The notes beneath the pieces are model-generated. The model was not told the origin of the DNA, did no database searches, and worked only from the letters and a program-made list of their open reading frames with translations. The translations under genes were made by a program, and so were the position numbers. A stretch of DNA of 64,000 bases, from positions 186,001-250,000 of the forward strand of contig NZ_POUL01000005.1 of NCBI RefSeq assembly GCF_002890895.1, given 5' to 3'. Each line of letters opens with the position of its first letter. The first letter of the stretch is position 1. Positions 9,717 to 18,762 of the stretch are shown here, piece after piece. The DNA is from Stutzerimonas stutzeri. GTDB lineage: Bacteria; Pseudomonadota; Gammaproteobacteria; Pseudomonadales; Pseudomonadaceae.

Positions 9717-10529
9717 TCATCGATACAGGCCGTTTGCGCCATGGGCGGTCATGGCGCGATTGCCTCGAGTGGCGATCATCTGGCCGAGGTCCACCCAGTC
9801 GATACCCTGAGCAGCCAGCTTCGGCAGCTCCCGCTCCAACAGGGCGAGCGTTGCCGGGTGTGGGTGACCGATCACCACCACTGAACCCTGCCTGCGAGCG
9901 AGCTGTACGGCGGCGCGAAACTGCGCAGCCACGGCTTCGGGGCTGGGGTCGTCATCGAGAAAAATGTCACGAGAAAGACTCGCCAGGCCGATGCGTTGCG
10001 CAGTCGCAGCTGCAACGGTAGCGGCATTGGTACGGCTGTCGAGAAAGAACAGGTGGCGTTGTTGCAGCTCGCGCATGAGCGAGGCCATGGGCTCTTGGCG
10101 GTCGGTCATCTGGCTGCCCATGTGATTGTTAACACCGCTGGCATGCGGCACCTTTGCGAGGGCATCGTTCAGCCGCCGGTCGAGCTCCGCTGCAGGCAGC
10201 TGCGGTTGCCAAGCGTATGGCCCATCAGCAGGGGCCATGGGCAGGTGCAACATGACGGTCTTGCCTGCCGCGTTAGCTCGCTCCGCCAGCTCTGTGGCAT
10301 GCCGAGTGTCAGGCAGAATCGCCAAGCCCACAGGGCCAGGCAAGGCCAGAACGCGTGCATCGCGCGCCGCGTTCTGGCCTAGGTCATCCATGACCAATGC
10401 CAGTTTGGGCATTCGCGAAACGGATGCCAGATCGACGGCATCGCCGTTGTCATGGGGCGCGATATCCGTTGCGCCAACAGCCGCAAGCGGAACCAATACT
10501 CCCAACAGCAAAACTAAAACCCTGGGCAT
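9717..10529 (-). CDS. yibQ: Divergent polysaccharide deacetylase family protein (YibQ)
   Basis: This 270-aa protein has a signal peptide (MPRVLVLLLGVLVPLAAVG) and the divergent polysaccharide deacetylase domain. Visible landmarks are LALVMDDLGQN, LAILPDTRHATELAERA, VNNHMGSQMTDR, FFLDSRTN and the C-terminal VVVIGHPHPATLALLE. It probably acts on periplasmic glycans, but the substrate is not established. Its ATG lies 3 bp after the ctpA stop, and ctpA-yibQ-type order following envC is usual in pseudomonads. Its 3' end is convergent with the frameshifted binding-protein gene, 7 bp apart. Confidence 0.85.
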   Translation of the reverse strand: MPRVLVLLLGVLVPLAAVGATDIAPHDNGDAVDLASVSRMPKLALVMDDLGQNAARDARVLALPGPVGLAILPDTRHATELAERANAAGKTVMLHLPMAPADGPYAWQPQLPAAELDRRLNDALAKVPHASGVNNHMGSQMTDRQEPMASLMRELQQRHLFFLDSRTNAATVAAATAQRIGLASLSRDIFLDDDPSPEAVAAQFRAAVQLARRQGSVVVIGHPHPATLALLERELPKLAAQGIDWVDLGQMIATRGNRAMTAHGANGLYR

Positions 10530-10532
10530 CAA

Positions 10533-11870
10533 CTACTGGCCGCGGGTGAGGTTCAACCCCTTGAGCAGATTCAGCGCCTGACCGAGTTGGTAGTCCTCAT
10601 CCTGAGGGCGTGGAGATTCACTGACGATCGGCGCCGTTGTGGGCCGGTCCTCGCCCCCGTTGCCATTGCCAAGGTGCCCGGCCAGATCGGCCTCGCGAAT
10701 GCCTTCCGCAGATTGTTCACGCGTCAGTTTGGCGCGGGTGACCCGAATATCCGGCTCGATTCCCTGGGCCTGGATGGAGCGACCATTAGGCGTGTAATAA
10801 AGCGCAGTGGTGAGCTTCAGAGCTCGGTCGTTATTCAGCGGAAGTACCGTCTGCACCGAGCCTTTACCAAAGCTGTCGGTCCCCATGACCACGCCACGTT
10901 TCTGATCCTGCAAGGCGCCGGCCACGATTTCCGACGCCGAGGCGCTGCCTCCATTGATCAGCACGACCAGCGAAACGCCTTCGCTGGCGTCGGCCGCGTC
11001 TGCGTTGAAGCGCAATTCGGAGTTGGCGATACGGCCCTTGGTATAGACGATCAGTCCGTCAGTCAGGAAATGGTCGGATACCTCCACTGCCGCTTGGAGC
11101 ACCCCTCCGGGATTGTTGCGCAGATCGAGCACCAGTCCGTTGAGCTTCTTGCCATTTTCCTTGCGCAATCGTGCCAGGGCCTTACCCACTTCCTCGCCAG
11201 TATTGATCTGGAATTGCGTGACGCGCAGGTAGCCATAGCCCGACTCAAGCAGCTGACTCTTGACGCTGTTTACCTTGATCACGGCGCGGGTGAGCTTGAC
11301 CGTAAAAGGCTTGCCGCCCTCGCGCACCAGCGAAAGCGATATGTCGCTGCCGGGTTTGCCGCGCATCATGCCCACCGCATCCATCATCGACATCCCCTTG
11401 GTCGGCTTGCCGTCGATCTTGATGATCAGATCGCCCGCTTCGATGCCGGCCTTGGACGCCGGGGTATCGTCGATCGGCGATACCACCTTGATGAAGCCGT
11501 CTTCGATCCCGACTTCGACGCCCAGGCCGCCGAACTCCCCGCTGGTGCTCTCCTGAAGTTCGGCGAATGCATCGGGTTCAAGGTAGGCGGAATGGGGGTC
11601 GAGGTTGCTGAGCATGCCCTTGATGGCATTCTCCAACAGTGTTTTGTCGTCGACCGGCTCCACGTATGCGGCCTTGATCCGGTCCAGTACTTCGGCAAAA
11701 GTCCGCAGTTCTTCCAGTGGCAGAGGCGCTTTTTGCGTCGCGGTGTTCAACTGGAGCGGTTCTGGGGCGATCTCCGGGGGCGATTGCTGCGCCAAGGCGC
11801 TACCGTGCATCCCTAGCATGATGGTCAGGGCCAGGGTGGTGGGTTGGGCAAAACGGCACAGGTGCAGCAT
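10533..11870 (-). CDS. ctpA: S41 family carboxy-terminal processing peptidase
   Basis: This 445-aa periplasmic serine protease has a signal peptide (ending GSALAQQ), a PDZ domain (about 100-180: GLGVEVGIEDGFIKVV, GIEAGDLIIKIDGKP) and an S41 catalytic domain. The Ser is in GGSASASEIVAGAL and the Lys in SFGKGSVQTVLPL, forming the Ser-Lys dyad. CtpA in P. aeruginosa degrades peptidoglycan crosslink hydrolases with its partner LbcA; the same role here is inferred. The neighbour upstream is envC, an amidase activator, so the genes form a cell-wall group. Confidence 0.93.
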   Translation of the reverse strand: MLHLCRFAQPTTLALTIMLGMHGSALAQQSPPEIAPEPLQLNTATQKAPLPLEELRTFAEVLDRIKAAYVEPVDDKTLLENAIKGMLSNLDPHSAYLEPDAFAELQESTSGEFGGLGVEVGIEDGFIKVVSPIDDTPASKAGIEAGDLIIKIDGKPTKGMSMMDAVGMMRGKPGSDISLSLVREGGKPFTVKLTRAVIKVNSVKSQLLESGYGYLRVTQFQINTGEEVGKALARLRKENGKKLNGLVLDLRNNPGGVLQAAVEVSDHFLTDGLIVYTKGRIANSELRFNADAADASEGVSLVVLINGGSASASEIVAGALQDQKRGVVMGTDSFGKGSVQTVLPLNNDRALKLTTALYYTPNGRSIQAQGIEPDIRVTRAKLTREQSAEGIREADLAGHLGNGNGGEDRPTTAPIVSESPRPQDEDYQLGQALNLLKGLNLTRGQ

Positions 11871-11912
11871 GTCTGACTCCAGTTGTGAGGGGCGCGCTAA
11901 GGCCTGATTGGC

Positions 11913-13181
11913 CTATCCCTGAGCGCGACACCATTGTGCCGGATCGCTCGGGCGACCCTGTTGGCGAATGGCGAAATACAGTGCGGCAGCCTCTTGCCCG
12001 CCACTGGTTCCTACGGTGGCAATTGGGTCGCCTGCCTTGACGATGTCTCCTGCATCACGCAGCAGACTCTGATTGTGTCCATAAAGGCTGAGATAACCGT
12101 TGCCGTGATCGAGGATCACCAGCAGGCCGGCACCACGCAACCAATCGGCGAAGACCACGCGGCCTCCATGCACAGCTCGGACTTGAGTGCCAACGTCAGC
12201 GCCAATCAGCACGCCGTCCCACTTGGTTCGAGCATCGCCGCCGCGCGGAGTGCCGTAGCGTGCCACCAATCTTCCGTCTACCGGCCAGGGCAGCTTGCCC
12301 TTGGCCTTGGCGAAAGGACCGCCAAAATTTCCGCCCGCACTTGAGACGAGCGGGCCGGACGGTGCTGGGCTAGGGCGGCCGGCCTGCTGTTGACGCGCCT
12401 GCTCTTGTTCGCGCTCGCGGGCCATGGCCAGTTCACGTTGGCGCGCTTGTTCGGCTTCCCGCGCCTGGCGCGCAAGGGTTTCTTCAATGGTCTTGAGTAC
12501 GCGCTCCAGCTGCGCCTGCTCCTGCTTGCGTGCTTTGAGCTTCTGGTCGCGGCTGGACAGGTCCTTATCGAGTTTGGCCAGCGCCAATTGGCGCTCCTCA
12601 CGGACCTCGGCCAGTTGCGCTCGCCGTTGTTTGAGGCCGTCCTGCTGCTCGGCCAGCGTGGCCTGCTGCTTCTCAATACCGGCTTCGACGCCGGCCAGCT
12701 GACGCAGCGTTTCATTGAAGCTTTCGAGCTGCTCGAAGCGGGCTTTGCTGAGGTAGTCGTAGTAGGTCAGGGTGCGGCTGAATTTTTCCGGATTCTGCTG
12801 GTTGAGTAGCAGCTTCAGGTATTCCTCACGACCGCTCTGATAAGCCGCGCGTGCCTGTATGCCGATCAGACGCTGTTGTTCGATACGGGCGCCTTCAAGC
12901 GTGGCTTTCTCGTCATTGAGGCGTTCCAACTCGGCCTCGCTGCGATCGATTTCCTGTTGCAAGGAGTCGACCTGTTTCTCCAGCTGGCCCATTTCGCTTT
13001 CGGTCGTCTGCAGTTGCTTCTGGACCGCGGATTTCTCCTGTTCGATCTGTTTGAGTAGCTTCTGCAATTCCGCGACGTCCTGGCGTGCCGCTTCGATCTG
13101 CTTGCGCGCATCCGCGCGCTCGTCCGCAATGGCTGAGCCAAGCAGGCAGAACAGTGCGAACACGAGAAATATACGGGACAT
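11913..13181 (-). CDS. envC: Murein hydrolase activator EnvC
   Basis: This 422-aa protein has a signal peptide, a long N-terminal coiled coil (about residues 25-270, Gln/Glu/Leu rich) and a C-terminal LytM/M23 domain. The LytM domain is degenerate: the first metal ligand position reads KWDGVLIGAD with no His, and the HxH position reads LYFAI. That is the mark of EnvC-type activators, which bind and switch on amidases (AmiA/B) at the divisome rather than cut peptidoglycan. The ATG at 13181 begins the signal peptide; the frame is open 22 codons further. Gap of 43 bp to ctpA. Confidence 0.9.
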   Translation of the reverse strand: MSRIFLVFALFCLLGSAIADERADARKQIEAARQDVAELQKLLKQIEQEKSAVQKQLQTTESEMGQLEKQVDSLQQEIDRSEAELERLNDEKATLEGARIEQQRLIGIQARAAYQSGREEYLKLLLNQQNPEKFSRTLTYYDYLSKARFEQLESFNETLRQLAGVEAGIEKQQATLAEQQDGLKQRRAQLAEVREERQLALAKLDKDLSSRDQKLKARKQEQAQLERVLKTIEETLARQAREAEQARQRELAMAREREQEQARQQQAGRPSPAPSGPLVSSAGGNFGGPFAKAKGKLPWPVDGRLVARYGTPRGGDARTKWDGVLIGADVGTQVRAVHGGRVVFADWLRGAGLLVILDHGNGYLSLYGHNQSLLRDAGDIVKAGDPIATVGTSGGQEAAALYFAIRQQGRPSDPAQWCRAQG

Positions 13182-13276
13182 GAGAGGGCGTAACCGAGAG
13201 TTCAACGACCGTCGTAGTATGCCTAAAAAAGCACGGGCAGGCTGCACGCCATCTGCTACAGATGACGTGGGCGATA

Positions 13277-13304
13277 ACCGGTACGCCTTTGCCGGCGTAT
13301 CGGT
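13277..13304 (-). terminator. Hairpin between gpmI and envC
   Basis: ACCG-g-TACGCC (13277-13287) pairs with GGCGTA-t-CGGT (13294-13304) around a 6-nt loop. It lies 34 bp past the gpmI stop. There is no U-tract, so it may be a transcript-end stabiliser rather than a full terminator. Confidence 0.35.
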
Positions 13305-13337
13305 GCTTGTCTCGTGGCGTTTAGTAGCTAGAGCGAT

Positions 13338-14873
13338 TCAGCTCAGCTCGACAATTGAGCGTCCGGTCATCTCTGGGGGTACCGACATGCCCAGCAGCGT
13401 CAGCATGGTCGGTGCCACATCGGCGAGCACGCCGCCTTCGCGGATGGTCAGGTTGCGCTTGCCCACATAGATGAAGGGTACCGGCTCGCACGTATGAGCT
13501 GTGTGTGCCTGTCCGGTCATCACGTCTTCCATCTGCTCGACGTTGCCGTGATCGGCGGTGATCAGCGCTTCGCCGCCGACCTTGTCCAGCGCTTCGACGA
13601 TCCGTCCAACACACTTGTCCAGGCATTCCACGGCCTTGACCGCGGCCTCGAAAACACCGGTATGGCCAACCATGTCACCGTTGGCGTAGTTGACGATGAT
13701 CACATCAAATCGCTGGTTCTCGATGGCATCGACGATGCGATCGGTCACCTCTGGCGCGCTCATTTCCGGCTGCATGTCGTAGGTGGCGACCTGCGGAGAG
13801 GGAATCAAGATGCGCTCTTCGCCGGCAAAGGGTTCCTCGCGGCCGCCCGAGAAGAAGAAGGTGACGTGAGCGTACTTCTCTGTCTCGGCGATACGTAGCT
13901 GGGTCTTGCCATTGTTCGCCAGGTATTCACCGAGCACGTTCGTCAGGCCTTCCGGAGCAAAGGCGCTTGGCGCCGGGATGCTCGCGGCATATTGGGTCAG
14001 CATGACGAAGCCAGCCAGCGCCGGCACACGGGCGCGCTGGAATTCGTTGAAGCCAGGCTCGACAAAGCAGCGGGTCAATTCACGTGCGCGATCGGCTCGG
14101 AAGTTCATGAACACCACGGCATCACCGTCCTCCACGCGGACTGGCTCGCCAATGGTGGTGGCCTTGACGAACTCATCGCTCTCGCCGCGCTCGTAGGCGG
14201 CAATCAAACCGTCAACTGCATAGTCGGCGCGGTGTTCGGCCTTGCCGTCGACGATCAGGCTGTACGCCTGTTCGACCCGGTCCCAGCGGTTGTCGCGATC
14301 CATGGCGAAGTAGCGGCCGATCAGGCTTGCGACGCGACCCTTACCCAGTCGGGTAAAGGTTGCCTGCATCAGTTCGATTGAGTGCTGTGCGCTTTTCGGT
14401 GGCGTGTCGCGGCCGTCGAGGAATGCATGCAGGTAGATTTTCTCGGCGCCGCGCTTGGCGGCCAGTTCCGCCATCGCGACCAAGTGGTCCTGGTGACTGT
14501 GGACGCCACCGTCGGAAAGCAAGCCGAGGATATGTACCGCTTTGCCTGCACCCACGGCTTTGTCCACTGCGGTGCAAATGGTCGGGTTTTCGAAAAACTC
14601 GCCGTCGCGGATGGATTTAGTGACCCGCGTGAAGTCTTGGTACACAACTCGGCCTGCACCCAGATTCATGTGGCCGACTTCGGAGTTGCCCATCTGGCCG
14701 TCCGGCAAACCGACATCCATGCCGCTGCCTGAAATCAAGCCGTGCGGTTGGCTGGCCAGCAGGCGGTCATAGACTGGCTTGTTGGCGGCGTGGATGGCAT
14801 TGAATTCGGGACTGTCACTGTGTCCGAAGCCGTCGAGGATCATCAATACCAAGGGTTTGGGCGCGGCGGGCAT
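13338..14873 (-). CDS. gpmI: 2,3-bisphosphoglycerate-independent phosphoglycerate mutase
   Basis: This 511-aa Mn-dependent enzyme interconverts 3- and 2-phosphoglycerate in glycolysis and gluconeogenesis. The alkaline-phosphatase-fold metal site opens with [11 protein letters not shown]. The phospho-acceptor Ser64 lies in [11 protein letters not shown]. Further metal ligands are in [12 protein letters not shown] and [13 protein letters not shown]. The ATG is preceded by AAGGAGC at good spacing; an in-frame start six codons upstream is less likely. It is divergent from yibN. Confidence 0.97.
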   Translation of the reverse strand: MPAAPKPLVLMILDGFGHSDSPEFNAIHAANKPVYDRLLASQPHGLISGSGMDVGLPDGQMGNSEVGHMNLGAGRVVYQDFTRVTKSIRDGEFFENPTICTAVDKAVGAGKAVHILGLLSDGGVHSHQDHLVAMAELAAKRGAEKIYLHAFLDGRDTPPKSAQHSIELMQATFTRLGKGRVASLIGRYFAMDRDNRWDRVEQAYSLIVDGKAEHRADYAVDGLIAAYERGESDEFVKATTIGEPVRVEDGDAVVFMNFRADRARELTRCFVEPGFNEFQRARVPALAGFVMLTQYAASIPAPSAFAPEGLTNVLGEYLANNGKTQLRIAETEKYAHVTFFFSGGREEPFAGEERILIPSPQVATYDMQPEMSAPEVTDRIVDAIENQRFDVIIVNYANGDMVGHTGVFEAAVKAVECLDKCVGRIVEALDKVGGEALITADHGNVEQMEDVMTGQAHTAHTCEPVPFIYVGKRNLTIREGGVLADVAPTMLTLLGMSVPPEMTGRSIVELS

Positions 14874-14975
14874 GTGTCGGGCTCCTTGCACAGGTCGCGA
14901 AAAAAGGCGGCCAGTCTAATAGTTGGCCGGTTAGGCGTCACGATCCGCAGGGTTCAGCACGGTGGGGGGGCTGTG

Positions 14976-14981
14976 TATACT
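14976..14981 (+). promoter_or_regulatory. Probable -10 box for yibN-grxC
   Basis: TATACT lies 33 bp upstream of the yibN ATG in the gpmI/yibN divergent region. A convincing -35 is not obvious because a run of G precedes it. Confidence 0.45.
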
Positions 14982-15013
14982 GGCCCGCATTTTATCCCCC
15001 GGGTACCCTTTAG

Positions 15014-15427
15014 ATGGTCGCTAACCTGATTGAATTTGTCTCTAATCACTATGTTCTGGTCAGCATCTTTCTGGTGTTGCTGATTCTTCTTGCCATCACC
15101 GAGGCACGCAAGGGTGGCAAGAGCCTGAGCAACCGCGAACTGACCGGCCTGGTCAACCGCGATGAAGGCGTGGTGTTGGACGTGCGCGCGAAGAAGGAGT
15201 TCGACGCCGGCCATATCGTCGATTCATTGAACATTCCCCACGAGAAGCTGGTCAGCCGACTGGGCGAGCTGGAAAAGCACAAGGGCAAGACGATTATCGT
15301 CGTCGATGCCATGGGCCAGCACGCCGGAACGGCTTGCCGTGAGCTGCAGAAGGCGGGCTTAACTGCCGCGAAACTGTCCGGAGGAATTTCCAGCTGGCGC
15401 GGCGAAAATCTGCCAGTGGTTAAATAA
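15014..15427 (+). CDS. yibN: Membrane-anchored rhodanese-like protein (YibN)
   Basis: This 137-aa protein has one N-terminal membrane helix (about residues 13-32: VLVSIFLVLLILLAITEA) and a rhodanese domain (LVNRDEGVVLDVRAKKEF, GHIVDSLNIPHEKL, ISSWRGENLPV). The active-site loop reads VVDAMGQHAGTACREL: the position that holds the sulfur-carrying Cys in active rhodaneses has none, though a Cys occurs further on in the helix. It is therefore probably not a classical sulfurtransferase. It lies 2 bp upstream of grxC, and the yibN-grxC-secB order is conserved in many gammaproteobacteria. Confidence 0.88.
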   Translation: MVANLIEFVSNHYVLVSIFLVLLILLAITEARKGGKSLSNRELTGLVNRDEGVVLDVRAKKEFDAGHIVDSLNIPHEKLVSRLGELEKHKGKTIIVVDAMGQHAGTACRELQKAGLTAAKLSGGISSWRGENLPVVK

Positions 15428-15429
15428 CT

Positions 15430-15684
15430 ATGTCGAAAGTCGTCATGTACACCACCGCCTGGTGCCCGTTCTGTATCAGGGCCAAGAGCCTGCTTGATCG
15501 CAAAGGCGTCAGCTACGAAGAAATTCCTGTCGACGGTAAGCCTGCGTTGCGCTCGGAAATGGCGGCGAAGGCTGGAAGAACTTCTGTCCCGCAGATATGG
15601 ATTGGTGACGAGCACGTCGGTGGCTGCGACGAGCTGCACGCGTTGGAGCGGGCAGGCCGCCTGGATGCGATGCTCCAGGCGTGA
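15430..15684 (+). CDS. grxC: Glutaredoxin 3
   Basis: This 84-aa glutaredoxin has the dithiol motif CPFC (Cys12 and Cys15), the cis-proline segment TSVPQIWI and the glutathione-binding GGCDELHALE. It reduces protein disulfides and glutathione mixed disulfides using GSH. The start is 2 bp after the yibN stop, so the two are probably cotranscribed, and secB follows after 89 bp. Confidence 0.96.
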   Translation: MSKVVMYTTAWCPFCIRAKSLLDRKGVSYEEIPVDGKPALRSEMAAKAGRTSVPQIWIGDEHVGGCDELHALERAGRLDAMLQA

Positions 15685-15773
15685 ATCGATAAAAACGGCC
15701 TGTCGGTAACGGATGAGAATTCCGCTACGGGCGGCGCGACTCAAATACGACATGCACAGCGAGAAGGCTTCAC

Positions 15774-16268
15774 ATGACTGAACAAGCAAACAACGGTGCC
15801 GCCGCAGGTCAGGAAGAGCAGGGCGCGCAGTTTTCCCTGCAGCGGATCTACGTCCGTGACCTCTCTTTCGAAGCCCCAAAGAGTCCGGAAATCTTCCGCC
15901 AGGAATGGAATCCGAGCGTTGCGCTGGATCTGAACACCAAGCAGAAATCGCTGGAAGGTGATTTCCATGAGGTCGTCCTGACGCTTTCCGTAACGGTCAA
16001 AACCGGAGAGGAAGTGGCCTTCATTGCTGAAGTGCAGCAGGCGGGTATCTTCTTGATCAAGGGTCTCGAAGCGCAGGCCATGAGCCACACGCTTGGCGCG
16101 TTTTGCCCGAATATCCTGTTCCCCTATGCGCGGGAAACACTCGACAGCCTGGTCACGCGCGGCTCATTCCCTGCGCTGATGTTGGCGCCAGTGAACTTCG
16201 ATGCGCTCTACGCCCAGGAAATGGCCCGCATGCAGCAGGGCGGCGAGACTCCAGCTACCGCGCATTGA
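15774..16268 (+). CDS. secB: Protein-export chaperone SecB
   Basis: This 164-aa tetrameric cytosolic chaperone keeps secretory preproteins unfolded and hands them to SecA. Family segments are seen in order: [82 protein letters not shown]. The start follows AAGGCTTCAC. It lies last in yibN-grxC-secB and is followed by a strong hairpin. Confidence 0.97.
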   Translation: MTEQANNGAAAGQEEQGAQFSLQRIYVRDLSFEAPKSPEIFRQEWNPSVALDLNTKQKSLEGDFHEVVLTLSVTVKTGEEVAFIAEVQQAGIFLIKGLEAQAMSHTLGAFCPNILFPYARETLDSLVTRGSFPALMLAPVNFDALYAQEMARMQQGGETPATAH

Positions 16269-16280
16269 TTCGGCGGCTGC

Positions 16281-16312
16281 CGCTCGTTGCACACGGCTGT
16301 GGGCAACGAGCG
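16281..16312. terminator. Bidirectional terminator-like hairpin after secB
   Basis: A perfect 10-bp stem CGCTCGTTGC / GCAACGAGCG with a 12-nt loop lies between the convergent secB and quinone oxidoreductase genes. No long U-tract is present on either strand. Confidence 0.6.
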
Positions 16313-16320
16313 AATCCTCT

Positions 16321-17298
16321 TTAGCGGACCTTCACGACCAGCTTACCCACTGCCTTGCGCTGCCCCAGCGTATTGATTGCATCGGCTGCCTGCTCCAGAG
16401 CAAATGTCTGTGACACCAGTGGCTTCAGCTTGCCCTCGGCGTGCCATGCGAACAGCTGCTTGAAGTTCGCCGCATTGTCGTGTGGCTGCCGTTGGGCAAA
16501 AGAACCCCAGAACACACCCACAAGCGAGGCGCCTTTCAGAAGTGGCAGGTTAGCAGGAAGCGAGGGGATATCTCCTGCTGCGAAACCGACCACCAGCATT
16601 CGACCATTCCAGGCGATGCTACGAAACGCTTCCTCGAACAGTGCGCCGCCAACCGGGTCGTAGATGACGTCGACGCCCTGGCCAGCAGTAAGCTCTTTCA
16701 GCTTTTCCTTGAGACTGGTTTCGCTGTAGTTGATGAGTTCGTCGGCTCCTGCTTTTTTTGCTACTTCCAGCTTCTCGGCAGTCGAGGCGGCGGCAATGAC
16801 CTTTGCCCCCATTGCCTTGCCGATCTCTACGGCAGCCAGGCCGACCCCGCCGGACGCGCCGAGGACCAGCAAGGTTTCGCCCGGCTGCAGATTGGCGCGC
16901 TGCTTCAGTGCATGCATCGAGGTGCCGTAGGTCATGCTGAAAGCCGCGGCGGTCTCGAAATCCATCTCCTGAGGAATCGGCAATACGTTGTGCCCAGGTA
17001 CCGCGACCTGTTCGGCGAAACTGCCCCAGCCGGTCAGGCCCATGACGCGGTCACCAACCTTCAGGTGCGTAATCTTTTCGCCGACGGCCGCGACCACCCC
17101 GGCCGCCTCGCCGCCGGGTGAAAACGGAAATGGTGGCTTGAACTGATACTTGCCCTCGATGATCAGTGTGTCTGGGAAGTTGACGCCCGCTGCGTGCACA
17201 TCGAGCAGCACGTCGCCCTTCTTGATCTGAGGGCTGTCGCACTCTTCTACGACGAGATTTTCGGCCGGGCCGAATGCTTTGCACAGGACAGCTTTCAT
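16321..17298 (-). CDS. NADPH:quinone oxidoreductase-like zinc-free medium-chain dehydrogenase
   Basis: This 325-aa protein of the MDR superfamily has an N-terminal GroES-like domain (about 1-120) and a Rossmann domain with the nucleotide motif GASGGVGLAAVEIGKAMGA. Zinc ligands of alcohol dehydrogenases are lacking, as in quinone oxidoreductases. The substrate is not known; reduction of quinones or alpha,beta-unsaturated carbonyls is likely from the family. The ATG follows AAAGGAAA; an in-frame start 14 codons upstream is less likely. Confidence 0.88.
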   Translation of the reverse strand: MKAVLCKAFGPAENLVVEECDSPQIKKGDVLLDVHAAGVNFPDTLIIEGKYQFKPPFPFSPGGEAAGVVAAVGEKITHLKVGDRVMGLTGWGSFAEQVAVPGHNVLPIPQEMDFETAAAFSMTYGTSMHALKQRANLQPGETLLVLGASGGVGLAAVEIGKAMGAKVIAAASTAEKLEVAKKAGADELINYSETSLKEKLKELTAGQGVDVIYDPVGGALFEEAFRSIAWNGRMLVVGFAAGDIPSLPANLPLLKGASLVGVFWGSFAQRQPHDNAANFKQLFAWHAEGKLKPLVSQTFALEQAADAINTLGQRKAVGKLVVKVR

Positions 17299-17484
17299 CG
17301 AGTTTCCTTTTATTGTCGTATCTGGACTGATGGCACTCATGGCCTGGGTTGTGTCCGGTCAGTCTAGAAGGCTGCTCGGTCGACGCAACGAGCATGTTCG
17401 GCTCTGATGGCAATTCATAAGGCTGGGCTTGGGTCCGTGCGTATCACTGGGTATGCTGGCGCCAATAGCCCTAGGAGCAGTCCT

Positions 17485-17892
17485 GTGAAACGCATCATTC
17501 TTCTCTGTCTGGCCCTGGGCCTCGCGCTGCCCGTATTCGCCAACTCCCCCGAGCCCGAAGAGGGTGCAGCTTCAAAGACCATTTACTACGGGCTGGTACC
17601 CGCGTTGGTCGGCAACTATGGTTCCGACGGTAAGCTCAAGTACTACAAGGCAGATATCGCGCTGCGAGTGACCGGTAGCGAAGCCGAAGCCAAGGTCAAG
17701 CACCATGAGCCGCTCATTCGGAATCAGCTGGTCATACTGTTTTCCCAGCAAACGGACGCCAGCCTTGGCTCGGTCGAAGCCAAGGAAGCGTTACGTCAGG
17801 AAGCGCTAAAACAGGTGCAGGCGGTGTTGACGCAAGAAGAAGGCAAGCCCTTGGTCGACGACCTGCTGTTCAACAATCTGATCATTCAGTAG
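17485..17892 (+). CDS. FliL-like (basal-body-associated) exported protein
   Basis: This 135-aa protein starts at a GTG preceded by TAGGAG at 8 bp spacing and has a signal peptide (KRIILLCLALGLALPVFANS). The rest matches the FliL domain pattern: YYGLVPALVGNYG, LKYYKADIALRV, HEPLIRNQLVILFSQQ, LVDDLLFNNLIIQ. Unlike flagellar FliL, no flagellar genes are nearby and the N-terminus looks cleavable rather than a stable anchor. Pseudomonads carry such a stand-alone FliL-like protein; its function is unknown. Confidence 0.8.
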   Translation: MKRIILLCLALGLALPVFANSPEPEEGAASKTIYYGLVPALVGNYGSDGKLKYYKADIALRVTGSEAEAKVKHHEPLIRNQLVILFSQQTDASLGSVEAKEALRQEALKQVQAVLTQEEGKPLVDDLLFNNLIIQ

Positions 17893-17919
17893 TCGTGGTT
17901 CTAGGGGCGGCTTGTTGAC

Positions 17920-18369
17920 TCAACGGAGTGAAAGCACGGCCTGCCATTCCGTCTCGGTAACAGGCATGACCGAGAGCCGACTACCTTTCTTGACGAGCGG
18001 CATCTGCGAAAGCGCCGGCTGCGCCTTCAGTTGAGGCAGCGTCAACGTCACCGGAAAACGCTCGACGAAGCCTACGTCCACAGCATCCCAGGGGTTTTTG
18101 GACGTAGTTGCCTTTGCATCGTAATACGCGCTATCGGTATCCAGTGCAGTTGGGTCCTGATAAGCGCTGCGGGTGATTTTTCCGATGCCGGCGATACCCG
18201 GTACTGCGCAGCTGGAGTGATAGAAGAAGAACAGGTCCCCTTCGATCATGTTTCGTAGGAAGTTGCGCGCTTGATAATTGCGCACGCCGTCCCAACGACC
18301 GGTTCCGAGTTGCTGTAGGTTTGCGATTGAAAACTCATCGGGTTCGGACTTCATGAGCCAGTACGGCAT
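17920..18369 (-). CDS. EVE domain-containing protein
   Basis: This 149-aa protein is a single EVE domain (YWLMKSEPDEFSI, WDGVRNYQARNFLR, GDLFFFYHSSC, GIAGIGKI, WDAVDVGFVERF). EVE is a PUA-like fold related to YTH domains and thought to read modified bases in RNA or DNA. Proteins of this THYN1-like subgroup are common in proteobacteria with unknown targets. It reads away from the small ORF at 18563 and is convergent with the FliL-like gene. Confidence 0.92.
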   Translation of the reverse strand: MPYWLMKSEPDEFSIANLQQLGTGRWDGVRNYQARNFLRNMIEGDLFFFYHSSCAVPGIAGIGKITRSAYQDPTALDTDSAYYDAKATTSKNPWDAVDVGFVERFPVTLTLPQLKAQPALSQMPLVKKGSRLSVMPVTETEWQAVLSLR

Positions 18370-18562
18370 GGTCTTTGCTCGCTGCTATCTGCATCTTGGG
18401 TTCTCAAGCGAAACTCCCCGACAACCGGTCGCAACGCCTGTTTGCGCAGCATCGGTGCATAGCGGAGAATGCCGCGCTTGAGGTTGGCATTGTCGAGTCT
18501 GAAAAACTAAAACGATACTGACTCGAATGAAACTATTCGCCTGGCAGGGGGAGGCGAAAACT

Positions 18563-18712
18563 ATGAAACGCAAGCCAGATATTCTTTGGATATTGGTGCT
18601 GATCTTTGGCCTCGGTGTCGTCACTACCGGCTATACACAGGGTCTTTGGGAGCAATCAGGAGATTCGTCTTCGATGGTTCCGATCAGTCACTCTCAGCAG
18701 CTTCAACGCTGA
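18563..18712 (+). CDS. Small single-pass membrane protein, 49 aa
   Basis: MKRKPDILWILVLIFGLGV opens a short protein with one hydrophobic helix (about residues 7-26) and a polar C-terminus. GGGGAGG lies upstream of the ATG with the 5' extension MKLFAW possible. I recall short proteins with this MKRKPD..W opening in other pseudomonads, which supports it being real. Function unknown. It is convergent with fau. Confidence 0.65.
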   Translation: MKRKPDILWILVLIFGLGVVTTGYTQGLWEQSGDSSSMVPISHSQQLQR

Positions 18713-18762
18713 TCGAGTCCGCCGCATGGATGCGGCTAGCGATACCCTCCGCGTCACCCGCC

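Noticed and set aside
10587..11816. 409-codon plus-strand frame antisense to ctpA
   Set aside because: Shadow; ctpA on the other strand shows intact PDZ and Ser-Lys catalytic motifs.
13881..14381. Plus-strand frames inside gpmI
   Set aside because: They lie wholly within a strongly conserved enzyme gene and show no family features.
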